From the NCBI GenBank assembly GCA_000721275.1, contig JOFO01000029.1:1-64000 (forward strand): a stretch of 64,000 bases of DNA, given 5' to 3'. Under the pieces are notes generated by a model, which was not told the origin of the DNA, ran no database searches, and saw only the letters and a program-made list of their open reading frames with translations. Source of the DNA: Microtetraspora glauca. Lineage in GTDB: Bacteria > Actinomycetota > Actinomycetes > Streptomycetales > Streptomycetaceae. The position numbers and the translations under genes are program-made. This document shows, one piece after another, positions 1 to 10,131 of this stretch (its first letter is position 1; each line of letters opens with the position of its first letter).

Positions 1-2
1 AC

Positions 3-98
3 GAGCACCCCAGACCGTTCGTCTGGACGAAGACCGCCGACGAGATCCTCGACAAAGTCGCCGCCTACTGCCGACGAATCTCTGACTCAGATCACTAG
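3..98 (+). mobile_element. 3' end of an IS630-family transposase gene (truncated by window edge)
   Basis: The open frame entering from the left edge ends at TAG (96-98) and encodes 31 residues including PFVWTKTADEILDKVAAYCR, which matches the usual C-terminus of IS630-family DDE transposases of actinomycetes. Only this tail is visible, so I cannot say whether the element is intact. No inverted repeat can be recognised in the 15 bp before the neighbouring acetyltransferase stop codon, so the right end of the element is either inside that gap, inside the neighbour, or lost. Family assignment rests on this short motif. Confidence 0.7.
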
Positions 99-113
99 AC
101 CGGTTCCCGCGGA

Positions 114-641
114 TCAGGCGGGGTCCGGCGCCAGGTCGCGGCGCATGCAGACGCGGGGCCAGGCGGCGAGGCCGTGGGCGGCTTCGGCGGTGCTGATGGC
201 GCGGAGGCCGTCGGTGAGGGCCGGGTCGGTGTCGGCGAGCGGGCGGAAGCCCAGGCGGGCGTAGTAGGGCGCGTTCCACGGGACTTCGGCGAAGGTCGTC
301 AGGGTGAGGGCCGACAGGCCCTCCTTCCGGGCGGCCTCCGCCAGGTGCTCGATGAGCGCCCGGCCGACGCCCCGGCGGGACGCATCGGGGTGGACGGAGA
401 CCTGCTCGATGTGGGCGGCGCCGTCCACGGCGTCGGCGATCAGATAGCCGACGGGCCGGTCGGCGGCGTCGACCGCCACCCAGGCCCGGCCCGCCGCGCG
501 GTACCCCTCCAGCACGTCCAGCGGCAGGGGTTCGTCGTCGGCGATCGCCGCCATGCCGAGGGTGCGGAAGGGTTCGCCGGCCGCTCGCTCGATGGACTGG
601 AGCAGCGGGAGTTCAGCCGGTACGGCCGCTCGGATGCGCAT
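114..641 (-). CDS. GNAT family N-acetyltransferase
   Basis: A 175-residue protein with one GNAT fold. The acetyl-CoA pyrophosphate-binding loop is visible as RRGVGRAL (residues 89-96) after the beta-strand HIEQVSVHPDAS, and the C-terminal motif PWNAPYYARLGF (121-132) carries the usual aromatic residues. GNAT enzymes move an acetyl group from acetyl-CoA to an amine; the substrate cannot be told from sequence. It is convergent with the transposase remnant, with 15 bp between the two stop codons. No signal peptide, so cytoplasmic. The ATG at 641 is the only good start. Confidence 0.9.
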   Translation of the reverse strand: MRIRAAVPAELPLLQSIERAAGEPFRTLGMAAIADDEPLPLDVLEGYRAAGRAWVAVDAADRPVGYLIADAVDGAAHIEQVSVHPDASRRGVGRALIEHLAEAARKEGLSALTLTTFAEVPWNAPYYARLGFRPLADTDPALTDGLRAISTAEAAHGLAAWPRVCMRRDLAPDPA

Positions 642-660
642 ACGCCAGTATGCCTCCGGC

Positions 661-1410
661 TCACCGCCCGCCGGGGGCCCGGTCGCCGAGGAGCCCGCCG
701 TCGCGGGAGAACCGGGGCAGGAAGAGGGCGAGCGCCGGGTCTCCGTACAGCGCCACGTACAGCCGCACCAGCCGCCCGTCCGTCACCTCGTGCCGGTGCG
801 CGGGCAGCGGGTGCCGCTCCCGGAGCCCGTCCAGCAGCCGCCGGGCCGCCCCGGTCGCCGGCGGCAGCCGCAGCAGCGCGAGGACGGCCGCGGCGAGCGG
901 CGCGCCCAGCGCCAGGACGGTCACCGGGCCGGGCCGGGAGGCGTCGGCGAGCAGCCCGGCCGCGAACGTCACGGGCGCCGCGGCCAACAGCGCCCGGGCC
1001 GCCCGCAGCCGCCCCGGCGGGCGCAGCAGCCCCGCCCGTCCCAGCTCGGCGCGCAGGCCGTCCAGTGCCCGGCGCGGCTCGGGCCGCACCGCGAGCGCGC
1101 GCGGCGGAAGGGCGTTGCGCAGCGAGCGATGGACGGCGAGGTGGAGCGGGTCCCGGGTGCGGCCGGGGCCGCCGTTGGCCCGAACCGTGCGTTTGCGGCC
1201 CGCCGCGACCGCCCCGTGCTGGTGCAGCGCCACCAGCGCGACCGTGACCGCCGCGTGCGGACCGCCGCGCAGCAGGGCCAGCGCCTCCGGCCCGGGCACC
1301 GGCCCGGCGGAGCGCGTACCACCGCTTCCGCCCGGTGCGCGCAGCAGGACCGCCGCGGCGAGCAGCGCGGTCCAGGCCGCCGCCAGGCACCCCCATGTCC
1401 CTGCCCCCAT
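661..1410 (-). CDS. TIGR04222-like membrane protein of unknown function
   Basis: I place the start at ATG 1408-1410, preceded by GGGGGTGA; the frame is open further upstream but that part lacks a ribosome site. The 249-residue product begins with a hydrophobic segment (about residues 5-22), then a motif LALLRGGPHAAVTVALVALH resembling the Streptomyces TIGR04222 membrane family, and two more hydrophobic stretches near residues 150-190. It is Ala/Arg/Gly rich. No catalytic motif is visible and I do not assign a function. It runs divergently from nothing and lies between the GNAT gene and the zinc-ribbon gene on the same strand. Confidence 0.6.
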   Translation of the reverse strand: MGAGTWGCLAAAWTALLAAAVLLRAPGGSGGTRSAGPVPGPEALALLRGGPHAAVTVALVALHQHGAVAAGRKRTVRANGGPGRTRDPLHLAVHRSLRNALPPRALAVRPEPRRALDGLRAELGRAGLLRPPGRLRAARALLAAAPVTFAAGLLADASRPGPVTVLALGAPLAAAVLALLRLPPATGAARRLLDGLRERHPLPAHRHEVTDGRLVRLYVALYGDPALALFLPRFSRDGGLLGDRAPGGR

Positions 1411-1521
1411 CCCGTTCACCCCCAGGGTGTTTCTGCCCGGGAGGGCGTGATCATCACGCGTGGATGGCCGGATCCGTTCGCTCACGGGCCCGGCCGGGGG
1501 TGCGGTACGGGTGCCTCCGGG

Positions 1522-2625
1522 TCAGATCGCCCCGCCGGAGGTGAGCGCGTCGGCCGCGTCGTTCACCGGCTGCGGGGTGCCGGTGAGGTCGAGCACGAAG
1601 AGCGGCAGCCCTATCTCGGCGGCCCGGGACCGGGCCTCGGGGGTGTAGCCGGCGAGCGAGAAGAAGACGCTCACCGCGGAGGCGCTGAGTCCGTTCAGCC
1701 ACAGGCACTCCACGGCCCGCAGCCCGGCCGGCCGGGTGCTCGGGTCCACCTGGGCGACGAGCCCGGCGCCGCGCAGGTCCACCCCGGCGGAGTGCCGGTC
1801 CTCCGGCTGCACGAGGTCCCGGAAGCCGAGCCAGTGCAGGTACGTCGCCGCCGCGGCGACCGCGTCCCGCGCCGTCCGGATCGTGACCGGCCGGAACGCG
1901 CCCCGCTCGCCGGCGGGCCGCGGCGCGGTCGCGGGCAGCGGCGTGTGGTCCGGGTGCCGCTCGGCGAAGGACCGCGGCGGGTTGCCGAACCAGTCGGAGA
2001 CGGGAGCGGCGGGCCTCCGCCGCCCGGCCCCGCCCGCCCCGGCGCCGTCGTCCCGGGCGGCACGGGGGAGGACGGGGGCGGAGCCGTCGGAGCCGTCGGA
2101 GACGGGGGAGGGGGAGGGGGCGGGCTCGCGGTCGGGTTCGGGTTCGGGGGCGAGCCCGGTGCCGGGGTCGGAAGCGTCGGAGGCCGGGCCGGTGATGGAG
2201 GCGTCGGGCGCGGCGGTGTCGGGGGCGGTGGCGTCCTGGGCGTACGGAGCCGGGCGACGCGGCTCGGGGCCGTACCCCTCCTCAGGGCGACGCGGCTCGG
2301 AGCCGTATCCCTCCTCCGCGCCCCGCCCCTCGGAGCCGTACCCCTCCTCCCGCTCGCCCTCCCCGGCCGCCGCGACCGGTACGCGCAGGACCGCGCCGCA
2401 GCCGCAGCCCAGTTCCGGGTGCGGCCACTGGTCCTCGCGGCCGCAGGCGCGGCAGCGGACGGTGACCCAAGCGTCGAGCCAGGTCCGGTGCCGGATCCGT
2501 TCGACGGTGGCGCCCGGGATCAGCTGAGGAGCGACCGGGTGGCCGCAGGGGCAGGGGAAGGCGGGCGCCGCGTACGCATGGCTCCGCCGGCACTCCGGGC
2601 AGCGCACCGATACCGATTCACCCAC
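1522..2625 (-). CDS. Double zinc-ribbon protein with degenerate Mrr-like endonuclease domain
   Basis: I choose the GTG at 2625 because GAGAGGGGG lies six bases upstream; the frame stays open to 2766 but would run into the gcl promoter. The 367-residue protein has four cysteine pairs (C9/C12, C25/C27, C58/C61, C74/C76), consistent with two zinc ribbons, then a low-complexity Glu/Pro/Ser/Asp linker with repeats of EEGYGSE/PEPRRP (about 85-240). The last 122 residues read like an Mrr-type restriction-endonuclease fold: GVDLRG (Asp283), then QVD (292-294) and FSLAGYTPEAR. In Mrr enzymes the last triad residue is normally Lys (QxK); here it is Asp294, so cleavage activity is doubtful. It may bind DNA. 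Divergent from gcl. Confidence 0.65.
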   Translation of the reverse strand: MGESVSVRCPECRRSHAYAAPAFPCPCGHPVAPQLIPGATVERIRHRTWLDAWVTVRCRACGREDQWPHPELGCGCGAVLRVPVAAAGEGEREEGYGSEGRGAEEGYGSEPRRPEEGYGPEPRRPAPYAQDATAPDTAAPDASITGPASDASDPGTGLAPEPEPDREPAPSPSPVSDGSDGSAPVLPRAARDDGAGAGGAGRRRPAAPVSDWFGNPPRSFAERHPDHTPLPATAPRPAGERGAFRPVTIRTARDAVAAAATYLHWLGFRDLVQPEDRHSAGVDLRGAGLVAQVDPSTRPAGLRAVECLWLNGLSASAVSVFFSLAGYTPEARSRAAEIGLPLFVLDLTGTPQPVNDAADALTSGGAI

Positions 2626-2744
2626 ACCGAACCCCCTCTCTCCGTTCGCCCATCGTCCACCCATCCGGCCGCGCGGGGGTGCGACTTCGGCCATCGGCGC
2701 GGAGGCCCGCCCTGCCGCCGGGTGCCCGTCTGGTGGGCGGTCCC

Positions 2745-2811
2745 TTGACGGCTTCCCGACCCCCACCTACATTGCTTCCGTATAGCAGAACAGTTCTTCC
2801 GCATTACGGAA
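2745..2811 (+). promoter_or_regulatory. gcl promoter with two 15-bp TTC-N9-GAA operator boxes
   Basis: A -35 TTGACG (2745-2750), 17-bp spacer and -10 TACATT (2768-2773) put the transcription start near 2780. Two pseudo-palindromes follow: TTCCGTATAGCAGAA (2776-2790) and TTCCGCATTACGGAA (2797-2811), centres 21 bp apart, two helical turns. The same pair with the same spacing occurs before hyi and before allB. A repressor bound here would cover the start point. AllR is the likely ligand-controlled repressor; that assignment is inference. Confidence 0.75.
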
Positions 2812-2869
2812 GCAGGGGCGGGCGGCTCGCCCGGACCCTGGGACCGACCGGCCGAGCAGGAGCACTCCC

Positions 2870-4657
<1,788 letters not shown>

Positions 4658-4687
4658 CCCCCCCGGGCCTCCCCGGCGTGAGGCCCC

Positions 4688-4725
4688 CCGCGTGCCCGAC
4701 CGGCTCCGTCCGGCCGGGCACGCGG
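4688..4725 (+). terminator. Hairpin downstream of gcl
   Basis: Arms of 16 nt (4688-4703 and 4710-4725) pair with one mismatch around a 6-nt loop, starting 30 bp after the gcl stop codon. There is no T-tract, which is usual for streptomycete terminators. Confidence 0.6.
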
Positions 4726-4777
4726 CACGTCCGGCGGGCGATTAGGGTGGGGCTCCGGCCCGCCCGAGGAGGACGCC

Positions 4778-5173
4778 ATGACCACCGTGACCTGCCTGGT
4801 CACCCACGTCGAGCTGGACGAGCGCCGGACCACCCGCCGGCAGCTGTCGGTGTCCGCCCGGCTGGAGGCCGAACTCTCCGACGGGCGCGCCGTCGTCCTC
4901 CTCGACGACCGGGGCTGGGCCGAGAGCTTCCTCGGCGACGGCGACATCCGCGCCCACCTGACCCGGGAATCCGTCGAGGAGACCGCCCGCACCGTCGTCG
5001 GCCCCGACGAGCCCTACGGGGACCAGACGCAGGAGGAGGCCGCCGAGGCCCACTGGACCGCCCTCGCCGGCATCCTCGCCGACCGGGGCGTACGCGTCGA
5101 CCCGGCGACCCTCGCCGGCCTCGCGCACCCGGTCCTCCTCGGCGAACGCCTGCGCGCCTGGAGCGGCCTCTAG
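4778..5173 (+). CDS. Conserved hypothetical protein
   Basis: A 131-residue acidic soluble protein preceded by CGAGGAGGAC seven bases before the ATG, a good ribosome site, so I regard it as real. It starts with a beta-rich segment (TCLVTHVELDE) and continues with a helical half containing EEAAEAHWTALAGILADRGV. I recognise no catalytic motif or family. It is convergent with the ArsR-type regulator gene, the two overlapping by four bases at their stop codons. It does not obviously belong to the glyoxylate pathway. Confidence 0.7.
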   Translation: MTTVTCLVTHVELDERRTTRRQLSVSARLEAELSDGRAVVLLDDRGWAESFLGDGDIRAHLTRESVEETARTVVGPDEPYGDQTQEEAAEAHWTALAGILADRGVRVDPATLAGLAHPVLLGERLRAWSGL

Positions 5174-6162
5174 CGCGCGGGCCGCTGTGCCCGTACGAGG
5201 ACCGAACCCGCCTCCGTCCGCTCGTACAGCACCGAGCGGCCCGCCCGTCCGCGCCGGACGAGCCCGGCGTCGCGCAGCACCTTCAGATGGCGCCCCACCG
5301 AGCCGAGTCCCTGCCCGGTCAGCGCCACCAACTGGCTGGTGGACAGGGGGACGTCGAGGCGCAGCAGGACGCCCGCGCGGGCCGGGCCGAGGAGCGCGCC
5401 CAGTGCCTGCGGGACCGCCGGCCCCGCCCCGTCCGCCAGAACTCCCGCGCACGGATAGACGATCGCATACCGCTCGTCCCCCTCCCGCGTCGCGTCCCAC
5501 GACACCCAGCCCGTGTCCGGCGTCACCGGCACCAGCAGCAGCCGTCCGCGCTCGACCGAACGCGGCGGATAGTCACGGGAGTTGACCTGGAGGCGGCCGT
5601 TCCCCAGCCACCGCGTCCGCCCCGGGCACAGCTCGTCCAGCGCCGCCGCCCAGCCGTCCCGCGCCAGCCGCGCGGTCCTGGCCGTCACGTCGGCCTCGAT
5701 CACCCGGCGCCGCCGCGGCCACTCCGGCAGCACCGTCTCCCGCCACACCCACGTCAGCAACTCCGCCAGCCGGCCCGGGAGATCGTCCGCCGAGGCGAGC
5801 GGTTCGGGCACCGGCCCGCCGACCGAGACCGCCAGGTCGGCGAGGGCGGCCCGCCGCCCGGTCGCCCGGACCACCGCCACCTCCTCCTCGAAGCACCGCT
5901 CGCCGTCCCCCGCCGGGGTGGGCGTGAGGAAGTCCGCGTTCCAGGTGGGGCTGATCGCCGCCCGGACCAGCAGCCGGTCCAGCGGCTCCGCCGCGAGCCG
6001 CGCCCGGTACGCGGGCAGGTGCCGCGCCAGCCAGGCCCGTTCGCCGGGATGGCCGGCCCGCCCGGCGTGCAGCGCCTTCAGCGCGGCGACGGTCTCGGCG
6101 AGCGGCGACACGACGAACCGGCCGCCCGCGAGCGCGTCCGCGCCGATCCGCCACCACCCCAT
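5170..6162 (-). CDS. ArsR-type winged-helix regulator with large N-terminal domain (DUF5937-like)
   Basis: The start is taken at ATG 6160-6162 (MGWWRIGADAL), typical of this family; upstream in-frame codons are unsupported. The 330-residue protein has an N-terminal region of about 250 residues with WNADFLTPTP and a basic middle segment, as in DUF5937 proteins, followed by a winged helix (about 265-320) containing STSQLVALTGQGLGSVGRHLKVLRDAGLV, the ArsR recognition helix and wing. It has no CxC metal site, so the inducer is probably not a metal. It is divergent from an MFS transporter, and a 22-bp inverted repeat lies between them; the likely role is to control that transporter. Confidence 0.85.
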   Translation of the reverse strand: MGWWRIGADALAGGRFVVSPLAETVAALKALHAGRAGHPGERAWLARHLPAYRARLAAEPLDRLLVRAAISPTWNADFLTPTPAGDGERCFEEEVAVVRATGRRAALADLAVSVGGPVPEPLASADDLPGRLAELLTWVWRETVLPEWPRRRRVIEADVTARTARLARDGWAAALDELCPGRTRWLGNGRLQVNSRDYPPRSVERGRLLLVPVTPDTGWVSWDATREGDERYAIVYPCAGVLADGAGPAVPQALGALLGPARAGVLLRLDVPLSTSQLVALTGQGLGSVGRHLKVLRDAGLVRRGRAGRSVLYERTEAGSVLVRAQRPAR

Positions 6163-6268
6163 GCCCGGCCTCCCGTCCCGCAGTCTCTGCCCGCGCCGCC
6201 CGCCACGCCGCTTCCGCTCCGCGGGCGCCCTCAGGACCCAGTGTCCCGTCCGCCCGCCCCGCGCCCAT

Positions 6269-6290
6269 TGTTTCGCCGTGCCGCGAAACA
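6269..6290. promoter_or_regulatory. Inverted repeat between ArsR-type regulator and MFS gene
   Basis: TGTTTCG (6269-6275) and CGAAACA (6284-6290) form perfect 7-bp arms around 8 bp. The site lies 38 bp before the MFS start and 107 bp before the regulator start, where an operator for the divergently encoded winged-helix regulator is expected. Binding is inferred from position. Confidence 0.55.
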
Positions 6291-6328
6291 GTACCGGCGC
6301 CCGTCCCCGGCTCCGCAGAATCCCCGGC

Positions 6329-7561
6329 ATGCCCCTCTCCGTCTCCGAGGCGCCCGCCGCGGCGGGCTACCGCGACCTGTTCCGCACCCCCGGGTTCACG
6401 CCCCTCTTCCTGGCCGGCTCCGCGCAGACCGCCGCGCAGACCGTCGCCGGACTCGGCCTCGCCACCCTGGTGTTCCGGTCCACCGGGTCCCCGCTGCTCA
6501 GCGCGCTCGCCCTGTTCGGGCCCTCGCTGGCGCAGCTGCTCGGCGCCGTGACGCTGCTGTCCGCCGCCGACCGGCTGCCGCCGCGTACCGCCCTCGCCGC
6601 CGTGTCCGCCGTCTTCGCCGCCGGCACCGGCGTGCAGGCCCTGCCCGGGCTGCCGCTCGGCGCCGCCTTCGGACTCCTCGCCGTGGTCGGCGTCGTCGGC
6701 TCGCTGGGCGGGGGAGTGCGGTACGGGCTGCTCGGCGAGATCCTGCCGCGCGAGCGCTATCTGCTCGGCCGGTCGGTGCTCAACATGACGGCCGGCGTCT
6801 GCCAGATCGCGGGCTTCGCCGCCGGCGGTGTCCTGCTCGCCGTGCTCGCCCCGCGCGGCACCCTCCTCGCCGGCGCCGTCCTCTACGTCCTCGCCGCCGC
6901 CGTCTACCGCCTGGGCCTCGCCGCCCGTCCGCCGCGCGCCACCGGCCGGATCTCGGCCGCCGGGACCTGGCGGACCACCGTGCGGCTGCTCGCCGACCGC
7001 CACCGCCGGCTCCTCTTCCTGGCGCTGTGGGTGCCCAACGGGCTGATCGTCGGCTGCGAGGCGCTGTTCGTGGCGTACGACCCCGAGCGCGCCGCCCTGC
7101 TCTTCGCCTGCGCCGCCACCGGGATGCTCGCCGGGGACACCGTCCTGGGGCGCTTCGCGCCGCCGCGGCTGCGGAGGCGGCTCGCCGCGCCCCTCCAGGC
7201 GCTCCTGGCGGCCCCGTACCTGCTCTTCGCGCTGGGCACGGGGCTGCCTCCGGCGGTGGCGGGCGCGGCCGTGGCCGTCTCCGCGGCCGGTTACGGCGCG
7301 AGCCTGCTGTACCAGGAACGGCTGCTGGCGCTGGTCCCGGAGGAGACGAGCGGACACGCGCTCGGCCTGCACGGCTCCGGAATGCTCGCCTGCCAGGGCC
7401 TGGCCGCGGCCCTGGCAGGCGGACTGGCGCAGCTGACCTCGCCGGCGACGGCGATGGCCCTCCTGGCGGGGGCCTCGCTCGCCGTCACCGGGATGCTCAC
7501 CGCGGGGCTGTCGAGCGCAGCACGACCGTCTCCTCGCACGGGCCGTCGGCGAACAGCTTGA
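6329..7561 (+). CDS. MFS transporter
   Basis: The ATG at 6329 gives 410 residues beginning MPLSVSEAPAAAGYRDLFRT, a common start for streptomycete MFS proteins paired with ArsR-type regulators. About twelve hydrophobic segments can be counted, with a central basic break (PPRATGRISAAGTW) between the two six-helix halves. The family exports small molecules with proton antiport; the substrate is unknown. It is divergent from the ArsR-type gene with a shared operator-like repeat, which suggests substrate-induced expression. Its 3' end overlaps the convergent HNH nuclease gene by 65 bp. Confidence 0.88.
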   Translation: MPLSVSEAPAAAGYRDLFRTPGFTPLFLAGSAQTAAQTVAGLGLATLVFRSTGSPLLSALALFGPSLAQLLGAVTLLSAADRLPPRTALAAVSAVFAAGTGVQALPGLPLGAAFGLLAVVGVVGSLGGGVRYGLLGEILPRERYLLGRSVLNMTAGVCQIAGFAAGGVLLAVLAPRGTLLAGAVLYVLAAAVYRLGLAARPPRATGRISAAGTWRTTVRLLADRHRRLLFLALWVPNGLIVGCEALFVAYDPERAALLFACAATGMLAGDTVLGRFAPPRLRRRLAAPLQALLAAPYLLFALGTGLPPAVAGAAVAVSAAGYGASLLYQERLLALVPEETSGHALGLHGSGMLACQGLAAALAGGLAQLTSPATAMALLAGASLAVTGMLTAGLSSAARPSPRTGRRRTA

Positions 7562-8168
7562 GCGCCTCCATCTCGTCCTTGTCGACCGTCAGCCCCCAGC
7601 GCAGCTTGGTGCCGACCCACTCGCCGACGTAGCGGCAGTAGGCGGCGTTGCCGTCCGGGACCCAGGCGGCCGGGTCCTGGCCGGCCTTCGCCTTCTGGCT
7701 GCGGGCGGTCACGGCGACCAGGGTGGCCGCGGCCCCCTGGTCGTTGGCGTACTTGGCCCGCCTGGCCGCCGTCCAGCCGGACGCCCCCGAGGCCCATGCC
7801 TCCTCCAGCGGGACGAGGTGGTCGACGCGGAGCAGCGCCGGGTCGGTGACGGTCTGGCCGTCGTAGTACGAGGTCCACCGGCCGCCCGTGAGGGCGCAGC
7901 CGGCGCCGGTGGCGGGTGCCTCGACGGCCTCCGCGAGCAGCACCTCGGCGCGGGTGTCGCAGTCGTCGGAGGTGTCGAGGCCCTTGTCCCAGTGCGGGAA
8001 GGCCGACTCCTGGTATCCGGCGGGCTTCTCGTCGGCCTCGGTCAGTTCGGCGAGCGCGTCGGGGAAGAGCTGGACGCCTCCGGAGGCGGCGGGGGCGGGG
8101 GAGGGGGCGGCGAGCGGGGACAGGACGAGGGCGAGCGGGACGAGGCCGCGCATCAGGTTCTTGATCAC
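7497..8168 (-). CDS. Secreted HNH endonuclease family protein (DUF1524-like)
   Basis: The 223-residue product has a signal peptide (residues 1 to about 28, LVPLALVLSPLAAPSPAPAA) and the HNH/DUF1524 core: RVDHLVPLEEAW (His117 with Asp116), then R..YANDQ, SQKAKAGQDPAAW and the paired cysteines C91 and YCRYV. This pattern is typical of extracellular nucleases of streptomycetes, which degrade external DNA. The GTG at 8168 or the ATG at 8153 could start it; neither has a strong ribosome site. The 3' end overlaps the MFS gene. DNA cleavage is family knowledge, not shown here. Confidence 0.88.
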   Translation of the reverse strand: MIKNLMRGLVPLALVLSPLAAPSPAPAASGGVQLFPDALAELTEADEKPAGYQESAFPHWDKGLDTSDDCDTRAEVLLAEAVEAPATGAGCALTGGRWTSYYDGQTVTDPALLRVDHLVPLEEAWASGASGWTAARRAKYANDQGAAATLVAVTARSQKAKAGQDPAAWVPDGNAAYCRYVGEWVGTKLRWGLTVDKDEMEALKLFADGPCEETVVLRSTAPR

Positions 8169-8285
8169 GTACGGCTGGATAGCGCCGGGGCGGGGCGCAC
8201 GGGGGCCGAATCGCGGTGCGCTCCCCCGGGCGGGTGCGGATCTTCACCGCAGAAACGATGCGGTGCGGGTGGGCGCGGACGCGAA

Positions 8286-8326
8286 AGAGCGCGGAACCAG
8301 GGACCGTAAACCTGGTTCCGCGCTCT
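8286..8326. terminator. 16-bp perfect hairpin upstream of HNH gene
   Basis: Arms 8286-8301 and 8311-8326 (AGAGCGCGGAACCAGG and its complement) pair perfectly with a 9-nt loop. It lies in the 466-bp region 8169-8634, which has no credible gene. It could end leftward transcripts from katA before the HNH gene. Confidence 0.6.
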
Positions 8327-8337
8327 CGTCTCGTGAC

Positions 8338-8386
8338 CGCCCGGCGGTGCGAGGCTGGCGCGACAGGACGTTCGCACCGCCGGGCG
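8338..8386. repeat. 15-bp inverted repeat with 19-nt loop
   Basis: CGCCCGGCGGTGCGA (8338-8352) pairs perfectly with 8372-8386. It follows the previous hairpin by 11 bp. The role is unknown; a second terminator or a processed RNA structure are both possible. Confidence 0.5.
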
Positions 8387-8578
8387 GAGTCGTGGGGCTC
8401 CCGTGGGGGAGCGGGCGTTGGGACCGCGGCGGCTCCGGCGGACGCCCGGGCCGGTCCCTTCCTTCAGGTCTGGAAGGGCGGCCGGGCGGCCTGGCCACCG
8501 CACTGGCTCGCAGCCGCCGCGGTCCTCACGCTGTCCATGAACACCGGCCACCCCTCATCCGGGCCGGTGTTCCGGACG

Positions 8579-8614
8579 GCGTACGGCATTGACCTCCCGT
8601 CAGATGCCGTACGC
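8579..8614 (-). terminator. katA terminator hairpin
   Basis: GCGTACGGCAT (8579-8589) and ATGCCGTACGC (8604-8614) form an 11-bp stem with a 14-nt loop, 20 bp beyond the katA stop codon. A further 9-bp stem lies at 8541-8570. Confidence 0.6.
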
Positions 8615-8634
8615 GGTCTGGGTGTCGGAGAATC

Positions 8635-10092
8635 TCAGTCCTCGCGCAGGGCGCGGACGGCCTCCTCGACGCGCTTGCCGTACTCGGGGTCGGCAGCGGC
8701 GAAGTGGGCGATGTTCTTCTCGATGACGTCCTCGCGGGACACCTGGGAGAGACCGCCGGCGATGTTGGCGATCAGGCGGGACTTCTCGTCCTCCGACATC
8801 AGGCGGTACAGCTCGCCGGCCTGGAAGAAGTCGTCGTCCTTGGTGTGCTGCGGGGCCGCGTGGGTGCCGGTCCAGCCGTGGATCGCGAGCGGCGCGGAGA
8901 GCGGCGTGTCGGTCTGCGCCGGGCCCTGGTACGAGTTGGGCTCGTAGTTCTTGTCGTACCGCGAGCCGTTGCGGGTGGCCATGAAGCCGTCCCGGCCGTA
9001 GTTCTCGGCGACGGTCGCCTTGGGGGCGTTCACCGGGAGCTGGGTGTGGTTGACGCCGAGGCGGTAGCGGTGGGCGTCCGCGTAGGCGAAGAGGCGGCCC
9101 TGGAGCATCTTGTCCGGCGAGGGGCCGATGCCCGGGACGAAGTTGTTCGGGGAGAACGCGGCCTGCTCGACCTCGGCGAAGACGTTGTCCGGGTTGCGGT
9201 CGAGGACCATCCGGCCGACGCGCTGGAGCGGGTAGTCGGCGTGCGGCCACACCTTGGTGAGGTCGAACGGGTTGAAGCGGTAGTCGGCGGCCTCGGCGGC
9301 CGGCATGACCTGCACGTACAGCGTCCAGGACGGGTTCACGCCGCGCTCGATCGCCTGGAGCAGGTCGGTCTGGTGCGAGTTGGCGTCCTTGCCGACGAGC
9401 TCGGCGGCCTGCTCGGAGGAGAGCGAGCGGATGCCCTGGTTCGTCTTGAAGTGGTACTTGACGAAGAACGCCTCGCCCGCCTCGTTGGTCCACTGGTAGG
9501 TGTGCGAGCCGTAGCCGTTCATGTGGCGGTACGACGCCGGGATGCCGCGGTCGCCCATGAGCCAGGTGATCTGGTGGGTGGCCTCGGGGGCGTGCGCCCA
9601 GAAGTCCCAGACGTTGTCCGGCTCCTGCTTGCCCGTGAAGGGGTCGCGCTTCTGCGAGTGGATGAAGTCGGGGAACTTGATCGGGTCCTTGATGAAGAAC
9701 ACCGGGGTGTTGTTGCCGACGAGGTCGTAGTTGCCCTCGGCGGTGTAGAACTTCACCGCGAAGCCGCGCGGGTCGCGGACCGCGTCCGCGCCGCCGAGCG
9801 AGTCGGCCACGGTGGAGAAGCGGATGAACAGCTCCGTCTTCTTGCCCACCTCGGAGAGGAAGTCGGCCTTCGTGAAGCCGGTGACGTCGTCCGTCACCTC
9901 GAAGTAGCCGTACGCGCCGGAGCCGCGGGCGTGCACCACGCGCTCCGGGATCCGCTCACGGTTGAAGCGCGCGAGCTTCTCCAGCAGGTGCTGGTCCTGG
10001 AGGAGGAGGGGGCCACCGACGCCGGCGGTGGCGGAGTTCTGGTTGTCGGCGACGGGGGCGCCGGACTCGGTCGTAAGCACGCGCTTCGACAT
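8635..10092 (-). CDS. katA: Catalase (clade 3 monofunctional heme catalase)
   Basis: The ATG at 10092 ([20 protein letters not shown]) gives 485 residues, the small-subunit catalase length. Visible landmarks are the distal haem motif [20 protein letters not shown] with the catalytic His, the [24 protein letters not shown] segment, and the proximal [14 protein letters not shown] with the haem-ligand Tyr. It converts hydrogen peroxide to water and oxygen. It sits beside glxR and hyi, and its promoter carries the 17-bp palindrome also found before uraD, allB and aceB, so it is probably expressed with purine breakdown to remove the peroxide made by uricase. No catR-like regulator is adjacent. Confidence 0.95.
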   Translation of the reverse strand: MSKRVLTTESGAPVADNQNSATAGVGGPLLLQDQHLLEKLARFNRERIPERVVHARGSGAYGYFEVTDDVTGFTKADFLSEVGKKTELFIRFSTVADSLGGADAVRDPRGFAVKFYTAEGNYDLVGNNTPVFFIKDPIKFPDFIHSQKRDPFTGKQEPDNVWDFWAHAPEATHQITWLMGDRGIPASYRHMNGYGSHTYQWTNEAGEAFFVKYHFKTNQGIRSLSSEQAAELVGKDANSHQTDLLQAIERGVNPSWTLYVQVMPAAEAADYRFNPFDLTKVWPHADYPLQRVGRMVLDRNPDNVFAEVEQAAFSPNNFVPGIGPSPDKMLQGRLFAYADAHRYRLGVNHTQLPVNAPKATVAENYGRDGFMATRNGSRYDKNYEPNSYQGPAQTDTPLSAPLAIHGWTGTHAAPQHTKDDDFFQAGELYRLMSEDEKSRLIANIAGGLSQVSREDVIEKNIAHFAAADPEYGKRVEEAVRALRED

Positions 10093-10131
10093 GGTGGCCT
10101 TTCCGTACGGATACCTGCTGGCTTGCCGTGG

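Noticed and set aside
2626..2766. N-terminal extension of the zinc-ribbon protein
   Set aside because: It would overlap the gcl -35 region and lacks the zinc motif, while the GTG at 2625 has a near-ideal ribosome site.
8286..8386. Consecutive hairpins as a CRISPR array
   Set aside because: The stems differ in sequence and there are no equal-length spacers or cas genes.
8216..8947. Possible plus-strand gene in the gap upstream of katA
   Set aside because: No ribosome site or recognisable protein features, and it runs through four perfect hairpins and the end of katA.
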